From contig LLEY01000020.1 of NCBI GenBank assembly GCA_001414485.1, forward strand, positions 496,001 through 560,000: DNA of 64,000 bases, read 5' to 3'. Below, in pieces: positions 1-10,741 of the stretch. The notes below the pieces were generated by a model that saw only the letters and a program-made list of their open reading frames with translations, was not told the origin of the DNA and did no database searches. This DNA is from Calycina herbarum. Lineage: Eukaryota; Ascomycota; Leotiomycetes; Helotiales; Pezizellaceae. How positions within the stretch are numbered: position 1 is the stretch's first letter; each line of letters opens with the position of its first letter. A program made the translations under genes and the position numbers.

Positions 1-27
1 TTCTTCCAAGTCAAAAAGACCAAGAAA

Positions 28-1059
28 CTAAATATATATACTTTGAATGATAGGTTCAATGTTAGTCTTGTTCCTGTCTTTTCTTTCTTCTTCGGTGTCT
101 GAACTATCCTTCAGCAGCTCCCTGATAACATTCTCTAATTCCTTTCTCGGATTAGCTAGTACTTTTTCCTTTTCCAAATCATTTCGCATCCCCCCTTTGC
201 AATTCTTTCTGATCTGTAAAGCAAGTCTTCCGATCCTAGCCTCGCATACACCCTTGGAAGTAAGCGGATGTTCAAACCACAAGAACAACCCAAAAAGGGA
301 AACGTAAATTAAACTCAGCACCATTATAAACGCCATCAGCATCCAAAAAATCTTCGCAATGTCGAAATCGGACTTAAATGCCAGAAAAGCCTTGTATAAA
401 CCAACAGTAGAGATATGCAACCACGCACTCCATAAAAAACTACGCATGTCAACCAAATTCCACGCTCCACTGTGCAACGAGCTAGCGGGGTTTACGAGAT
501 ATGTTCCAAAATCCTTACCAACAACATCCCAGTAAATTTTCATCAAAGTCTTTTCGTCCACATTCTTCCAATATCTCGGAGCAACGAAAGCCCAAACCTC
601 CAAGTCTGATAGTCTGTCCAGAAAGCTAGTTGTAAATGCCAGTGCCACCAAGTCATTTTCAGAACTCCTATCGGGTTTTACAAAACCAGACTTGAGCCAT
701 GCCAGGTTACAAGCTAACATGATGAGCGGCCACATTATATTTATATACCAGGGAATACGGAAGAAATCCCAGTTTAGGTCAATCAAGTTTTCGTATTGCC
801 TATCTGGCAGCTTCGTAACAGCCAACGCTAGAGTAGCTATTGTTAAAAGCATACGACAAATTGTGGGCAAGGAACGGTGGTTTTCAGCTGCGATGCATCT
901 TTGCTTCAACAATCTTTCTCGCGCCGATTTGATAGCCTTTTCGTTAAACAGACTGAATTTGATTCTAATTTCCGGTCAAGATAGTAGTGGAGGATTGCGT
1001 CTTCGTATTCTTACAAACTTCGGCTCCGGTCGCCGACCTAGTAATTTTTGGTATGTCAT
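28..1059 (-). pseudogene. Multi-pass membrane protein gene of unknown function with an in-frame TGA
   Basis: A reading frame of about 343 codons runs from an ATG at 1059-1057 to the stop at 28. It has one in-frame TGA at 978-976 (codon 28). The sequence on both sides of the TGA reads as one basic N-terminal region: RRPEPKFVRIRRRNPP before and PEIRIKFSLFNEKAIKSARE after. The downstream part holds several hydrophobic segments (RMLLTIATLALAV, YINIMWPLIMLACNLAW, KIFWMLMAFIMVLSLIYV), then a charged cytosolic-looking tail. A GTAAGA donor lies just before the TGA, but no acceptor downstream restores the frame. I read this as a nonsense mutation (CGA to TGA would fit) or a sequencing error. Internal starts such as the ATG before LLTIATL could still give a shorter protein. 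I do not recognise the family. Confidence 0.6.
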
Positions 1060-1842
1060 GATGAGAAGAGGTTCTTTGTAGCTTGATATTTACTGTGGCT
1101 TTCGTATTTCTGTAATGGTGGGAAGTAGAAACCTCCACTACATTCGTGCGAGAAAGGTGACAGTCTTTAGATAGCGCTAATTAGTTGGTGCTTGAATGGG
1201 GCACGCAACCTTACAATATTCCCTTGAAGAAAGCTGGGGAGAACTGTTTTGTCTGGCCCAAAGTGGAGCATCATTCCACGCGCGAAGTTCGGGATCCTCA
1301 AGATATGATACCCCGTGGGAGATCAATCCCCTATTCCCCTCTCGGCTAAGTAAGTGCCCCGCACTTGGAATGTCGACATTTTCGATAACTTGCCTCTTTA
1401 TGGACCCGCAAACCAATCACCTCGTCAGTTCTCAAATCTCACCTAAATATGTCCACCACTTTTCCACCAAAAGCAAATAATCGCAATTCTTATTTCCACG
1501 GCCGATGTGGGTTTCTAGCGCACGGCGTTCCCCGGCCAGACCGGGGCTTCCAGGCCCAAACCTGGCTAAGGGTCCGAATCCAGATGGTCGGGGAAGCGCC
1601 ACCAAGCACCCGACGCGCTAGGTTTTACAATTGTACTAGTAAGCTCTTCTTCCCACTGTTGTTTGCGGGGAACTTCTCTTGTACTTATTGAAGGCCGTCC
1701 CCTCTATTTGGCAGGTAGCGATGTTATGACAAGTCGTTTGTTTGGGTTGCGCATAGCCATATTCCACTTTGGGCTTTAAAGACGATCAATTCCCTTTTCC
1801 TACCCCAACCAGCGCCAATTGTTTTCCGGAGAAATCCCAGCC
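1060..1842. other. Intergenic, divergent spacer
   Basis: The stretch between the membrane-protein gene (minus) and the AIM6-like gene (plus) has only short overlapping reading frames with no family signal. It should hold both promoters. No repeat was recognised. Confidence 0.5.
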
Positions 1843-3177
1843 ATGGAAAAGGATATGTCTGATAAGCTGGAGCCGAGTGTGCAAGTCGCAGGGGTGGACA
1901 TCGAAGAAGGACTTCCTCCACAACCCTCGAAGCATAAACGGCGTTTCTTCAATTTCACCTCCCTCCTACGTCGATCAATCCACCGTCGAAATAAATCGGA
2001 AGAGTCTCCGTGGCCTCAGATTATTCGCAGGATATTGTATTTCTTCGTAGCGGCAGGAACTTTCCTCGCGATCGCATTTTTGTATGAAGGCTCACCCCCA
2101 TTTTACCCCTCACTGTAGCTCATCTTCATTCAGAATACACCACGCCCTCATATTGAGTTTAATTCGTAAACTTGCACCAATAAAACCTCAACAGAACGGA
2201 CTGACGCAGATTGTTTCCGCATGGGTTGAACCCGGGAGTGTGATACCTGCACCAGCTTCGTGGCTACCGAATTTCAGTCGAGATGTTGAACCAAAAGCCA
2301 TTCATTCGCACAACGACTACTGGAGACGGGTTCCTCTGTTTGAAGCTTTATCCTTGGGAGTTACAGGAGTAGAAGCAGACTGTCATCTCGTAGATGGCGT
2401 GCTCTATGTTGGTCATACGCCCCGGTCTTTACGTCCAAATCGCACTTTGCAGTCACTGTATCTTGATCCCTTAATTACAATTCTTTCGAAGCAAAACGAA
2501 GGAAATGCTATCGCCAATGATACGATACCGAGTGGAGTATGGGACATCGATCCTAGCCGTCCTTTGATTCTCATGACAGGTACGTACTCTTCTCTTGACT
2601 GACAATTGTAAACAAATATTGACGACTTGTACCAGATTTGAAAACCGAAGGAACTTCAACCCTCGCAGCGATCCAACAAGCGCTCCAACCATTCCGAGAA
2701 AAGGGCTGGCTTACCCACTTCAACGGAACGACTGTCGTTCCTGGTCCAATAATCCACGTAGCGACAGGAAATACCCCATTCTCAGCGGTCCTCAACTCGA
2801 GCTTCTCCAACTCCACCTACCGCGATGTATTCTTCGATGCACCCCTCGATGCTCTTTCCTCAGCCTATAATATAACCAACTCTTACTATGCTTCTACGCC
2901 TCTACCCGGTCTCTTCGGTGGCAGCAAGCATATTCCCGCATCAGGCCTCACTAAGAACCAAGTGAAGACTGTCATGGCACAAATTCAAACCGCGACAGAT
3001 ATGGGATTAGTGAGCCGATATTGGGATATTCCCGCTTGGCCTGTGAATACCCGACTCAAGATTTGGGGGCAGTTGGAGCAGGCTGGGATTGGGATGTTGA
3101 ATGTGGATGCTCTTGACGTTGCTGCAAGTTGGAACTGGAAGGTGTGCAAGATTTTAGGGGTGAACTTGTGCTCATGA
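1843..3177 (+). CDS. AIM6-like PLC-type phosphodiesterase, membrane-anchored
   Basis: The model has three exons: 1843-2081, 2134-2579 and 2636-3177, giving 408 aa. Intron 1 (52 nt) begins GTATGA and ends TTCAG. Intron 2 (56 nt) begins GTACGT, has a CTGAC-type branch site and ends CCAG. All junctions keep frame. The N-terminus is basic and hydrophilic, followed by one membrane segment (IIRRILYFFVAAGTFLAIAFL region, residues about 60-80). The lumenal part starts with the family signature IHSHNDYWRRVPLFEAL and GVTGVEADCHLVDGVLYVGH, in which the His/Asn/Asp and Glu/Asp/His residues match the metal and catalytic sites of PLC-like phosphodiesterases. Fungal relatives are called altered inheritance of mitochondria protein 6; the substrate is unknown. 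The start was chosen as the first ATG giving the charged N-terminus; an upstream ATG at 1819 is also in frame. Confidence 0.85.
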
Positions 3178-3199
3178 TTGAAGGGGGTTTTTATGATTA

Positions 3200-3224
3200 C
3201 ATGATGATGATGATGATGATGATG
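3200..3224. repeat. ATG/GAT trinucleotide microsatellite
   Basis: About eight copies of a GAT repeat lie just 3' of the AIM6-like gene. On the opposite strand it produces artificial poly-His and poly-Ile reading frames that should be ignored. Confidence 0.9.
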
Positions 3225-3508
3225 TGCATTGGGTAAATTGGGAGGAAGTAAGGCGTTTGGAAAAGTGTAAATACATACCATTTGGCATTTTCTGCATAGG
3301 AGACGGAATGAATAGAGAGACATAGCATGGAACAATTCCAGAAACATTCAAGTCCTGTAAAGCTGTACGAGTACATCCTGCAACAGAAATAGACGGACAT
3401 GAGAACAAAGAGGCTGCCTAGGTCATATCAAGGACCCCGGTGTAAGAGGGAAGGAAGAAAGAGACAATATGAAACGGGAGTTCGTCCATAAAAAGGAAGT
3501 CATAAAGG

Positions 3509-6209
3509 TTATACACCACTGTTGCCATCACCAATACTTCCTACCTTTCCCAGCCTTCGAGTTTCCATTCCGGAAGTAAATGCAATATACCCAATTTCAT
3601 CATCACCTCTCACATCCCCAATCTCGACTCTTAAATCCTTCAATAGCCTCCCTCTATCAATTGAATCCAAGGTCGTTCCTCCCCTAGGTAGCTGGACATG
3701 CGGATTCTCGTAAGTCATGTTTCTAACATAACTGAAGATGTCCGGTGCAAGTGTGAACTGTCTGACAAGGACACCATATACGCCAGTTGCAAGTAAGACA
3801 AGTGTACTAATCAGCAAGAGAACAAGCTAGATAGTACTACAAACGTAAGTTTTTGTCCCTCGAGTTGCGATACCACTGGCAGCTGCCGCAACAAAAGGAC
3901 TTGCGCTTTCACGTTGTGAGGAGTCTCTATTTACCATTGGATTTGCATATGCAAAGATATCATCCAGTGTAGCGTTCGAGCCGAAGCACGTCTTGATGGC
4001 ACTGGCAGGTGTTGTTTCGGGACCATAAACGGACAAATTCTGATCTCGATTTCCTAAAAAGCTGCTGGGGAAGGTTATGAGTTGGAAATTGGTGTTCAAA
4101 ACAATTCCTAGACAAGCTGATATTGTCTCCATTGAGACGAGAGACAGGTCAACAAACCCATTTTTGAATATTGCCGAGTAGGATGTCAAGGCAGTATTGT
4201 TGATAAATGTCTCCGCCAGGGAAGATACAATCTGTCCTCGATCACCGCCGCTACTTGCTTGTAAAGAGCTTGATAGTATTTCCATTTGTGGGGATGAATC
4301 GAGGGTCGTCAAATGAGAAGGAGGATAATCGAGACGAGACTTCCTTATTTTTGAAGCAGCACAAGTTCCCTATTAAATCTAAAAGTTAGATTGAACGTGA
4401 GAGACCATACGCCCACGTCATTCTCATTGTGCGAAATATTTTAGGGTAATGAAAAGCATTGCACGGGAGCGACTAGAAGACTCAATATTTCGGGTTTCTT
4501 ATTCTTCCAAGAAAAATCTAGAAGTACTCGGAGAAGACTTGAAATTGTCCTAGAGAGTTCGCACAATTTCCGACATAGCAAGACCGGTGCGTTCTGAGAA
4601 AAAGGCTGTTTTTCTTATACTAGAAATGGTGTAGAAGTCTTTGGATTGAAAACGGCCGACTTACCTGGGTGCAGTTTATACCGGTTTCGACGTGGACTTC
4701 AGTGATTGAACAGTTCGTGAGAACCAAAAAATCGTTGTTTGATGAGTCTTGAGTAATTGAACCAAAGATAATCTTCCGAGTTTCATTGAAAACTGCATCT
4801 TCCTCCACCGAGGAGGTGTTGACTCTGGAATAAACCTGTTGGCGTCCTTTATCACCTAGTTCTGTAAAAGTGTCTAGAAACAGTGTCGGCTGGTAGCTCC
4901 CAGTGCCGGTCGCAACATCATTGCCGGGAAGTGGATTCAACGGGTTCGTCCCACTAGAATTACCAAAACTGGTCTTGTTCCAGATAATTCCGACGATGCT
5001 TTTCCAATCAAACTTCCAATCAAACTCGCCGTTGATCTCGGCTAATCTCGTAGGCTTCGAACGATTAAGGGACCAATAAGATGATTCGAGGTTGAAGGTG
5101 GAATTTGAATCAGAGGGAAGACCAACGATAGGCAAGCCAATAAGAGACGAGAAAGTTTCGGGTGTTGTTGCATTGATTGGAACCTTGATCCAGCCCTCTT
5201 TGTCTTGGAGAGATTTATTGAAGTACTTGATACGTGGAATCTTCACATTTCCCCAGGTATCACGAGGTCCCTCCTTGGTAGTATCTGGACTGAGAAGTGA
5301 TGTAGCGAATAGAGAGTTTTCCATGTCCGGTTTCTCCGAAGCCACCGGTTTGCCAAAGAGCTGCAGCGGGGCCAGTCATTAAGTATCTAAACAGTGGTTA
5401 GTATATAGTAATACTGCTAAATTTGTAAAGTGGTTCCCCTGGACTAAGTATGCCTCAAAAATCAAGGTGGGTGCACTATTGTCCTAAGAACTCTGAGGGG
5501 TAATTTGCAATATCAACATTTGGAACAACGGGGAGTAATTGTGCGAATCATTCAGAACAAGGGAATCAGATTCTTACCTTAATTTGAACTCTGGGTTCTG
5601 AGAACTAATCCGCGTCGTGACCAACGTCAGAGAAGCCTGTCCACCGATAGGCGATAATGCCCATAAAAACAATATCGATATACCAAGAGGCGTAAACTGA
5701 CGAAACTGTATCTGATTTTCAAAAGTTGCCTATGTAGATTGACTCGACGTCATTAACTCGAGTTTTCCTAATTTGGCACCTCTCTCAGCAGAGAAAGTCG
5801 CTATCATCCTCATGCTCCTCTCAACAATTGCGGCAAAAACAATTGGGAATAATGTTGGTACAATTTTTGTTACCTGTACAATTCGGCCTCTAAACCAGTT
5901 GTCTTGGGTGGGTTCATTGTGGATGTGTCTTGCTGTAATACAGAGAAATAGGAAGAAGATTGGTGTAGCTGTGAGAAATATATCCAGAGCAAGAACCAAG
6001 GCAGCCTGTAGACCAAAGATTTTCTGTTTTCCATGTTTGAAAGGCGATTTTGTGTCAATTCTTTGGTCGTCGTCAAGCTGAAATTGCTTGACAGGCCTCT
6101 TGTTCACGCCTAAAGATGTGATGGAATCTTGATGACTAGAGTTGTCTTCTTCGCTTGGCCTCACCGGCGTGTAAGCCATATTTGAGACATCGCTAGCGGG
6201 ACTCGCCAT
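3509..6209 (-). pseudogene. Large fungal membrane protein, broken by two TAG codons and a frameshift
   Basis: Exons can be followed from the ATG at 6209: 6209-5578, 5386-4665 and 4369-3509. Introns are 5577-5387 (GTAAGA...TTTAG) and 4664-4370 (GTAAGT...ATAG). The N-terminus is polar, then come membrane segments (ALVLALDIFLTATPIFFLFLC, PLGISILFLWALSPIGGQA), a long N-glycosylation-rich domain and a last membrane segment (LVLLLISTLVLLATGVYG). Three lesions interrupt it. A TAG at 5732-5730 sits between KLELMTSSQST and ATFENQIQFRQF. A frameshift at about 5322-5326 separates WQTGGFGETG from MENSLFATSLLSP. A second TAG at 3829-3827 sits between YVCSTI and LVLLLISTL. The frame is open and protein-like on both sides of each. 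Both TAG codons would be Trp with one G-to-A change. I do not know the family's function. Confidence 0.8.
4426..4567. mobile_element. Small inverted-repeat (MITE-like) element inside an intron
   Basis: The ends are ATTGTGCGAA at 4426 and TTCGCACAAT ending at 4567, a perfect 10-bp inverted pair about 142 bp apart. It sits inside the 295-nt second intron of the membrane-protein pseudogene and explains that intron's unusual length. The inner flanks (TTTTAGGGTAAT, TTGTCCTAGAG) resemble those of the other small elements in this window. Confidence 0.6.
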
Positions 6210-7234
6210 ATGGCATATAGAAAGAGGGCAACACTAGTTTTAAAGCGGGTGGTCCCCAATGCTGCCTGCTCATGGTTCACAGCCAAGGAACCAGTTCCCG
6301 GATCTTTAGTGGAGTCGAAACCTCGAGAAACAAAGTACATTGGCTCTCTCCTCAGAGTGCGACTCGACACTCATCGAACCAATCAACAAGCATAAACTAG
6401 AAGATACATATTAAATTAGAAGCCTTGGAAGTGAAGAAGCTATCATTGTCTTGTCAGAATCAACCGAACTATGTGGCCTTCCAAGGGTACTAACTCGTCT
6501 TTTACGATGTGAGGACAGATAGAAGACTTGTTGAAGTTGAAGATATCAAGTAGCTCGACGAGAGAGGCTTATGACGTGGTTGATAAGCCGTGTGATGCAA
6601 CAAAATTTCCACCTATTGTAGCCAGCCAAATAACATTACCACTTTATCTATATAAACAAAAAAGAGAGTTGAATGCCAAAACGATACCTAAGTAGGACTA
6701 AGTTATGAACGGCTGTGAAATAGAAAGTTGCTATATCAAACGAAAGACGATAGAATGTAAGTATAAGAAAACTTAGTATGCAGACTAATTTAGTAACCTT
6801 AATATACGCTTGTATAAGAAAACACCCCACTCTTTAGAACAACATATATATCTGACTAACAATGAATGGTTTAGACGAACGAATCCCTTTCTCCATATCA
6901 AACACCACGAACCCCGCGAGCTTGCACACTGTTGATAGGTACGGTGATATCTGTTATATCAAGCCACTTAAGGAGATATCGGTATACCCATCGGGCATGC
7001 CAAGGAAGAGTTTTCTAGTAAATAGATGCGGCAATTGCTATTACAAAGTTGTATATAAATGTGCCTTCTGCTCTTGTAGAGCATGGCATGGAATTCAAGT
7101 CTTTTACTCTTGCCCTCTGAAGTGCAGCATTGCAACACACACCACAGTATACGCCTCCTCATGGTACTGGAAGGGGGTAACGGAGCGCAAGGAAGGGAAC
7201 GAAACGAAAGAAGCATAACAAGATTCTCACTTTG
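6210..7234. other. AT-rich intergenic region
   Basis: No convincing gene is visible. A 118-codon reading frame at 6862-7218 has no recognisable motif and an abnormal composition; I do not call it. Confidence 0.5.
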
Positions 7235-7560
7235 GCGACTTGCATATAAATATCAGCCATGCCTTGTTCGACGATTACAGTCTTAGATTCCAGAACCACC
7301 ACAGCATGTTACAGTGGGTTTCGTTAAGCTGCTTCTACTATGCTCTCTCAATTGTTGAACCAGACTCGTAAAATCAATTCAATTGTCCTACAAGGCTGAG
7401 GGCTCAAATAACCAGGTTTAGGTCACCTTTATTCTTCCAGAAGAATTCAGTAAAGAGGCAAGTGCCCTGAGACCAGTCACGAACCCCAGTGCTTCAAATT
7501 CCATACATTATTAAGGAAATAACATCACTTGCCCTATTAGGGTCCATGATATGACAGCCA
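7235..7560 (+). pseudogene. Degenerate partial copy of the neighbouring C2H2 zinc-finger gene
   Basis: The segment aligns by eye to 8650-9020 of the intact gene. TATAAATATCAGCCATGCC at about 7246 matches TATAAATGGCAGTCATGCC at about 8652. TTCCAGAACCACCACAGC matches the end of exon 1. The intron includes the same small inverted-repeat element, and ATAACATCACTTGCCC near 7520 matches CAACATCACTTGCCC of exon 2. The copy has lost the splice junction and part of the intron, and no open frame survives. It appears to be an old duplication lying about 1.4 kb upstream. Confidence 0.75.
7351..7449 (-). mobile_element. Small inverted-repeat element in the zinc-finger pseudogene
   Basis: It begins ATTGTTGAACCAGACTCG and aligns to the element at 8763-8861 in the intron of the intact gene. 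It sits at the equivalent position, so it was carried along in the duplication. The far end is degenerate. Confidence 0.55.
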
Positions 7561-7729
7561 TCTTGTCCTTGTGTTCATCTCTTTTCTGTTGCAGCTTAGA
7601 ATCCCTTCCAGGGTACCTTGGCCAGCGATTTCACACCAAATTATATGCTGAGAACGTAATTAACAACAATATGAGGAAAACAACCCCTGTAAGCTAATAG
7701 AGCAGAGTGTAATTATTAGCCATATTGCT

Positions 7730-8005
7730 TTAGCTTTTGAACATTGAGTTGTAGTGTTGAGGAAACCAAGTAATAAAACGCTGATTTTTGGTGGGGTTTT
7801 GGCAACTGGCCCACGAGTTCTGACCCCCCCCCCTAGTGATCCACTTTGAATACAAAAGTAGTTCTTGAAGTTGGTGCCCGGAATATCCACACTTTCCAGT
7901 CTCCAAAGCTTCCACTCTTACAAAGTTGCACAGGTACTTCTTGAGGGTTGGCTGCACAGGAACACCCACCGCTGGTGAGGGTTTAGTGGGGGTTTCAGGG
8001 GTCAT
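7730..8005 (-). other. Uncertain 91-codon reading frame
   Basis: The frame starts with a protein-like N-terminus (MTPETPTKPSPAVGVPVQPT). After about 28 residues a GTAAGA donor-like site occurs, and the rest runs through a 10-base C tract (7823-7832), which makes the frame unreliable. It could be the first exon of a decayed gene. No family recognised. Confidence 0.2.
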
Positions 8006-8091
8006 ATTCTTCTAACAGCCAGGTTAGGTGCCGCAATGGATAATAAAAGCGGTAGTAATACATTAGGTTCGCACCTGCTTCGTCTACCTCT

Positions 8092-8182
8092 CGTTGTTCC
8101 AGATTTTTAGGGTAATTCAAGATAATTATTCTAAAAGGCTAGGATAATGTGAAATATGGACTCGGGTGTTTTAGAACAATCG
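8092..8182 (+). mobile_element. Small inverted-repeat (MITE-like) element
   Basis: It starts CGTTGTTCCAGATTTTTAGG and ends near TTTTAGAACAATCG. The internal CTAAAAGGCTAGGATAATG is shared with the copy at 40868-40969 (CGAGCCTTTTAGGATAATGG). It lies upstream of the zinc-finger gene. Confidence 0.6.
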
Positions 8183-8490
8183 AGTTCGATTGTCCAAAGT
8201 ATTTGGTAATCGAAATTGGATATTTACTGCCACTTTCAATGTCCACATCTAAGCTGACCTTTTCAGATGATTCGTTTTTGGAAAGATAAGATAGTTTACT
8301 TGTTTTACCCTAGAAGGTTGGAACATCAACAGGCAGGCACGGACCTGAAATTACTGCCGCTTTATCATCCCCATTTGTATCAAGACGACCTCGGGATTCC
8401 TTTTTCTATCTGTTGGACTCCTCTACCATGAGCTGCTTCTTTCAACACACACAACCACCTTGAAAAGCACCTCTACAGCTCTTCGTCAAG

Positions 8491-9464
8491 ATGCCCTACT
8501 GTCACGAGTGCGACAACCGCTACTTCAGCAGCTACTCTCATTTGCAGCAACACATTGATAACAGCGATGCTCACCGACCAGGAGGTTATGACTGGGAGTG
8601 CGAGATCTGCAATCAGAATTTCAAAACCGAGCAAGCTCGCCGCCAACACTATATAAATGGCAGTCATGCCTATTGCGACGATTGTAGCCGTGTGTTCCAG
8701 AACCACAACAACTTGATGCAGGTGAGTATCGTTGAGTCTGTTCTCCTGGAAGACCTACTTTGATTGTCCAACCAAAACTCGGAAAACTACTTCAATTGTC
8801 CATAAAGGCTCGAATAACGGAATTGTGTCACCTTCATTCTTCCAGAAGAGTTGAACAATTGTACCTAGAAGGGCAAGTGCCTTGGGACTGACTACAGTCA
8901 CGACCTGCCCCTGGTGCTGCGAATTCCATGCAGTTTCAATGGCTAACAATCTACCCTCAGCACATGCATTCTCGCGTCCATCAAGGAAGCAACATCACTT
9001 GCCCTTGGTGCAAGAGCTCCTACACCACCGCGTCCGGCTTGACCATTCATCTCGAATCCGGCAATTGCTCGTCTGGTCTCGATCGCCATAAGATCAATAG
9101 ACAAGTACAACGACTCGACCGCAACAACATGATCACCAAACCCATGATCACTCTGCCGGGCTACGAGAACATCCAAACAATGGCCACAGCTCGATCCTGG
9201 AACGGTCGTGCTTACGAATGTCCCCTCGTCTGTCGTCACGAGTTTTCGACTCTGAATGGATTGAACAACCACTTGAAGAGCCCCTTCCATGAGCAGAACA
9301 TATATCGTTGTCCTGGACGAGGTTGTGGCAGGGAATATAAAGTTTTGAGTGGGTTGGTGCAGCATGTTGAGAGTGAGAGTTGTGGATTGATGCGCTTCAC
9401 TGCTGTGCAGAGCAACGCAAGTAATGGCATTCAGGGAATGGTCGGACGTTTGATTATGGGATAA
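8491..9464 (+). CDS. C2H2 zinc-finger protein
   Basis: Two exons, 8491-8721 and 8961-9464, give 244 aa in phase. The 239-nt intron starts GTGAGT and ends CCTCAG, and is long because it contains a small inverted-repeat element. Several Cys2-His2-type modules can be seen: YCHECDNRYFSSYSHLQQH near the start, CEICNQNFKTEQARRQH, then CDDCSRVFQNHNNLMQ-HMHSRVH across the splice junction, CPWCKSSYTTASGLTIH, and two C-terminal modules (CPLVCRHEFSTLNGLNNH, CPGRGCGREYKVLSGLVQH). The first two cysteines of each pair and the paired histidines are kept, though spacing varies. The role is probably nucleic-acid binding; the target is unknown. Splicing through a finger supports the exon join. Confidence 0.85.
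8763..8861 (-). mobile_element. Small inverted-repeat element within the zinc-finger gene intron
   Basis: Read on the minus strand it matches the element at 40868-40969: ACTCGGAAAACTACTTC, AAAGGCTCGAATAA and terminal GTTGAACAATTG correspond to that copy's reverse complement. It is wholly intronic (intron 8722-8960). Confidence 0.65.
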
Positions 9465-10741
9465 AGAGTTTGTTGGTGATTTCGTCTCTAGGAATGACTG
9501 GGAAGCGAGTCGGGGAGTTTTGGGCAGATTTTGGGGCTCACTTGTCGGTATTTACACAACTTGTGTGAACGGAAGGGAGATCCATTAGGGGTTACGGGAG
9601 TATCACTATGGATACCAGGATACAGGTGTCACAAATGTTATGGAACTAGGGGTTTAGAGTGTGTAAAGTATTTTCAAGATTATCATGCCTTTCTTTCTGT
9701 TTCACCAAGAATCCGTGACTCCAACTCTACTTCTCTGATATTGTTCCAATGGCACTTGAAGAATAAGGAAACTGCAAATTGAATTGTTCCAGCTCTCGGG
9801 TACTTGCTTCAATTCTCCAAGTCTGGTTTGAGCAAGCAGTCTCGCGTATCTATTTTGGTATATGTAGGTGGGACGCCTTTAATGTCTACAGGGGCTCAAA
9901 AATACGAATCAGGGATACTGGCAGAGAAGGAAGTGCTGCGATAGCAAGGAATGAAATTCATGTATCGGGATTCTGCTTCGTTTAGAGACGCCTGTGTCTT
10001 GGGGATGAGGGGGTTTTTTTTATAGATAATTACACTCAGCTTGTCCTTATATTTAAAGAAAGAAGGGGTTGGATTCTGGGTCCACCCAGGGAGTGTCAAA
10101 ATTCATGTCGAATATCTAAAGCTAGCCATTTATTGAATACTTCTCGTGTTGTATAAAATAACCAAGCTTGCGTATATGATTGTGTATATTGTTCGGAATA
10201 CTTGCTTTGGTACCATCTTGAACTAAACTGCTGAGGCAGAAAAATCGACATGAATTGAAATAATCCTTGGTGTGCTCTCGATGCCAATACTACGGTGGGC
10301 AAAGAATTCACTTAATGATATGAGTTTGTTTACTCAAGATACGCATCCTGAATGAGGAGTTATCAAACAAAGTTTCGTTCATGTATCAAGCTTGAACCCG
10401 AAAACACGAAGTACTTTTCTCGCCATATATGAAGGGGGTTTCTCACGAAATGATTGGCACAGTTTTAATAAAGGTATTCTATTTAGCAATACAATATAAA
10501 AGTTCAGGTTGAATGTTGTAAGGCACAGTGCATATGAGTCAGAGTTTGGGCTTCTTCAAAGTCAGGCAGTAACGTCTTACAATTCAGGACTAACTAACTC
10601 CATCTCCCCGTCCAGCGAGATCCAGAACATTGCGAAATTAGGTAGGTAACGTGTAGAAAAAGCAAGCCTAAGGACCAATGAACTAACCGCATAACTATAA
10701 ACTGAGACTACTTGAACTTTGCTGGTTCAATACCCACCCAC
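9465..10741. other. Intergenic, no gene seen
   Basis: Only short unconvincing frames are present. A fragment near 9780-9830 (GAATTGTTCCAGCTCTCGGG, CTTCAATTCTCCAAG) resembles one end of the small inverted-repeat element. The rest is AT-rich without recognisable features. Confidence 0.45.

Noticed and set aside
2985..3408. Minus-strand frames with poly-His or poly-Ile
   Set aside because: They are translations of the GAT microsatellite and antisense to the AIM6-like 3' end.
4285..4320. Apparent further frameshift in the membrane-protein pseudogene (FDDPRF in one frame)
   Set aside because: The frame from the acceptor at 4369 (KIRKSRLDYPPSHLTTLDSS) is continuous and fits better, so no lesion is needed here.
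6862..7218. 118-codon plus-strand frame with several Cys
   Set aside because: No family resemblance and atypical composition; overlaps decayed DNA next to the zinc-finger pseudogene.
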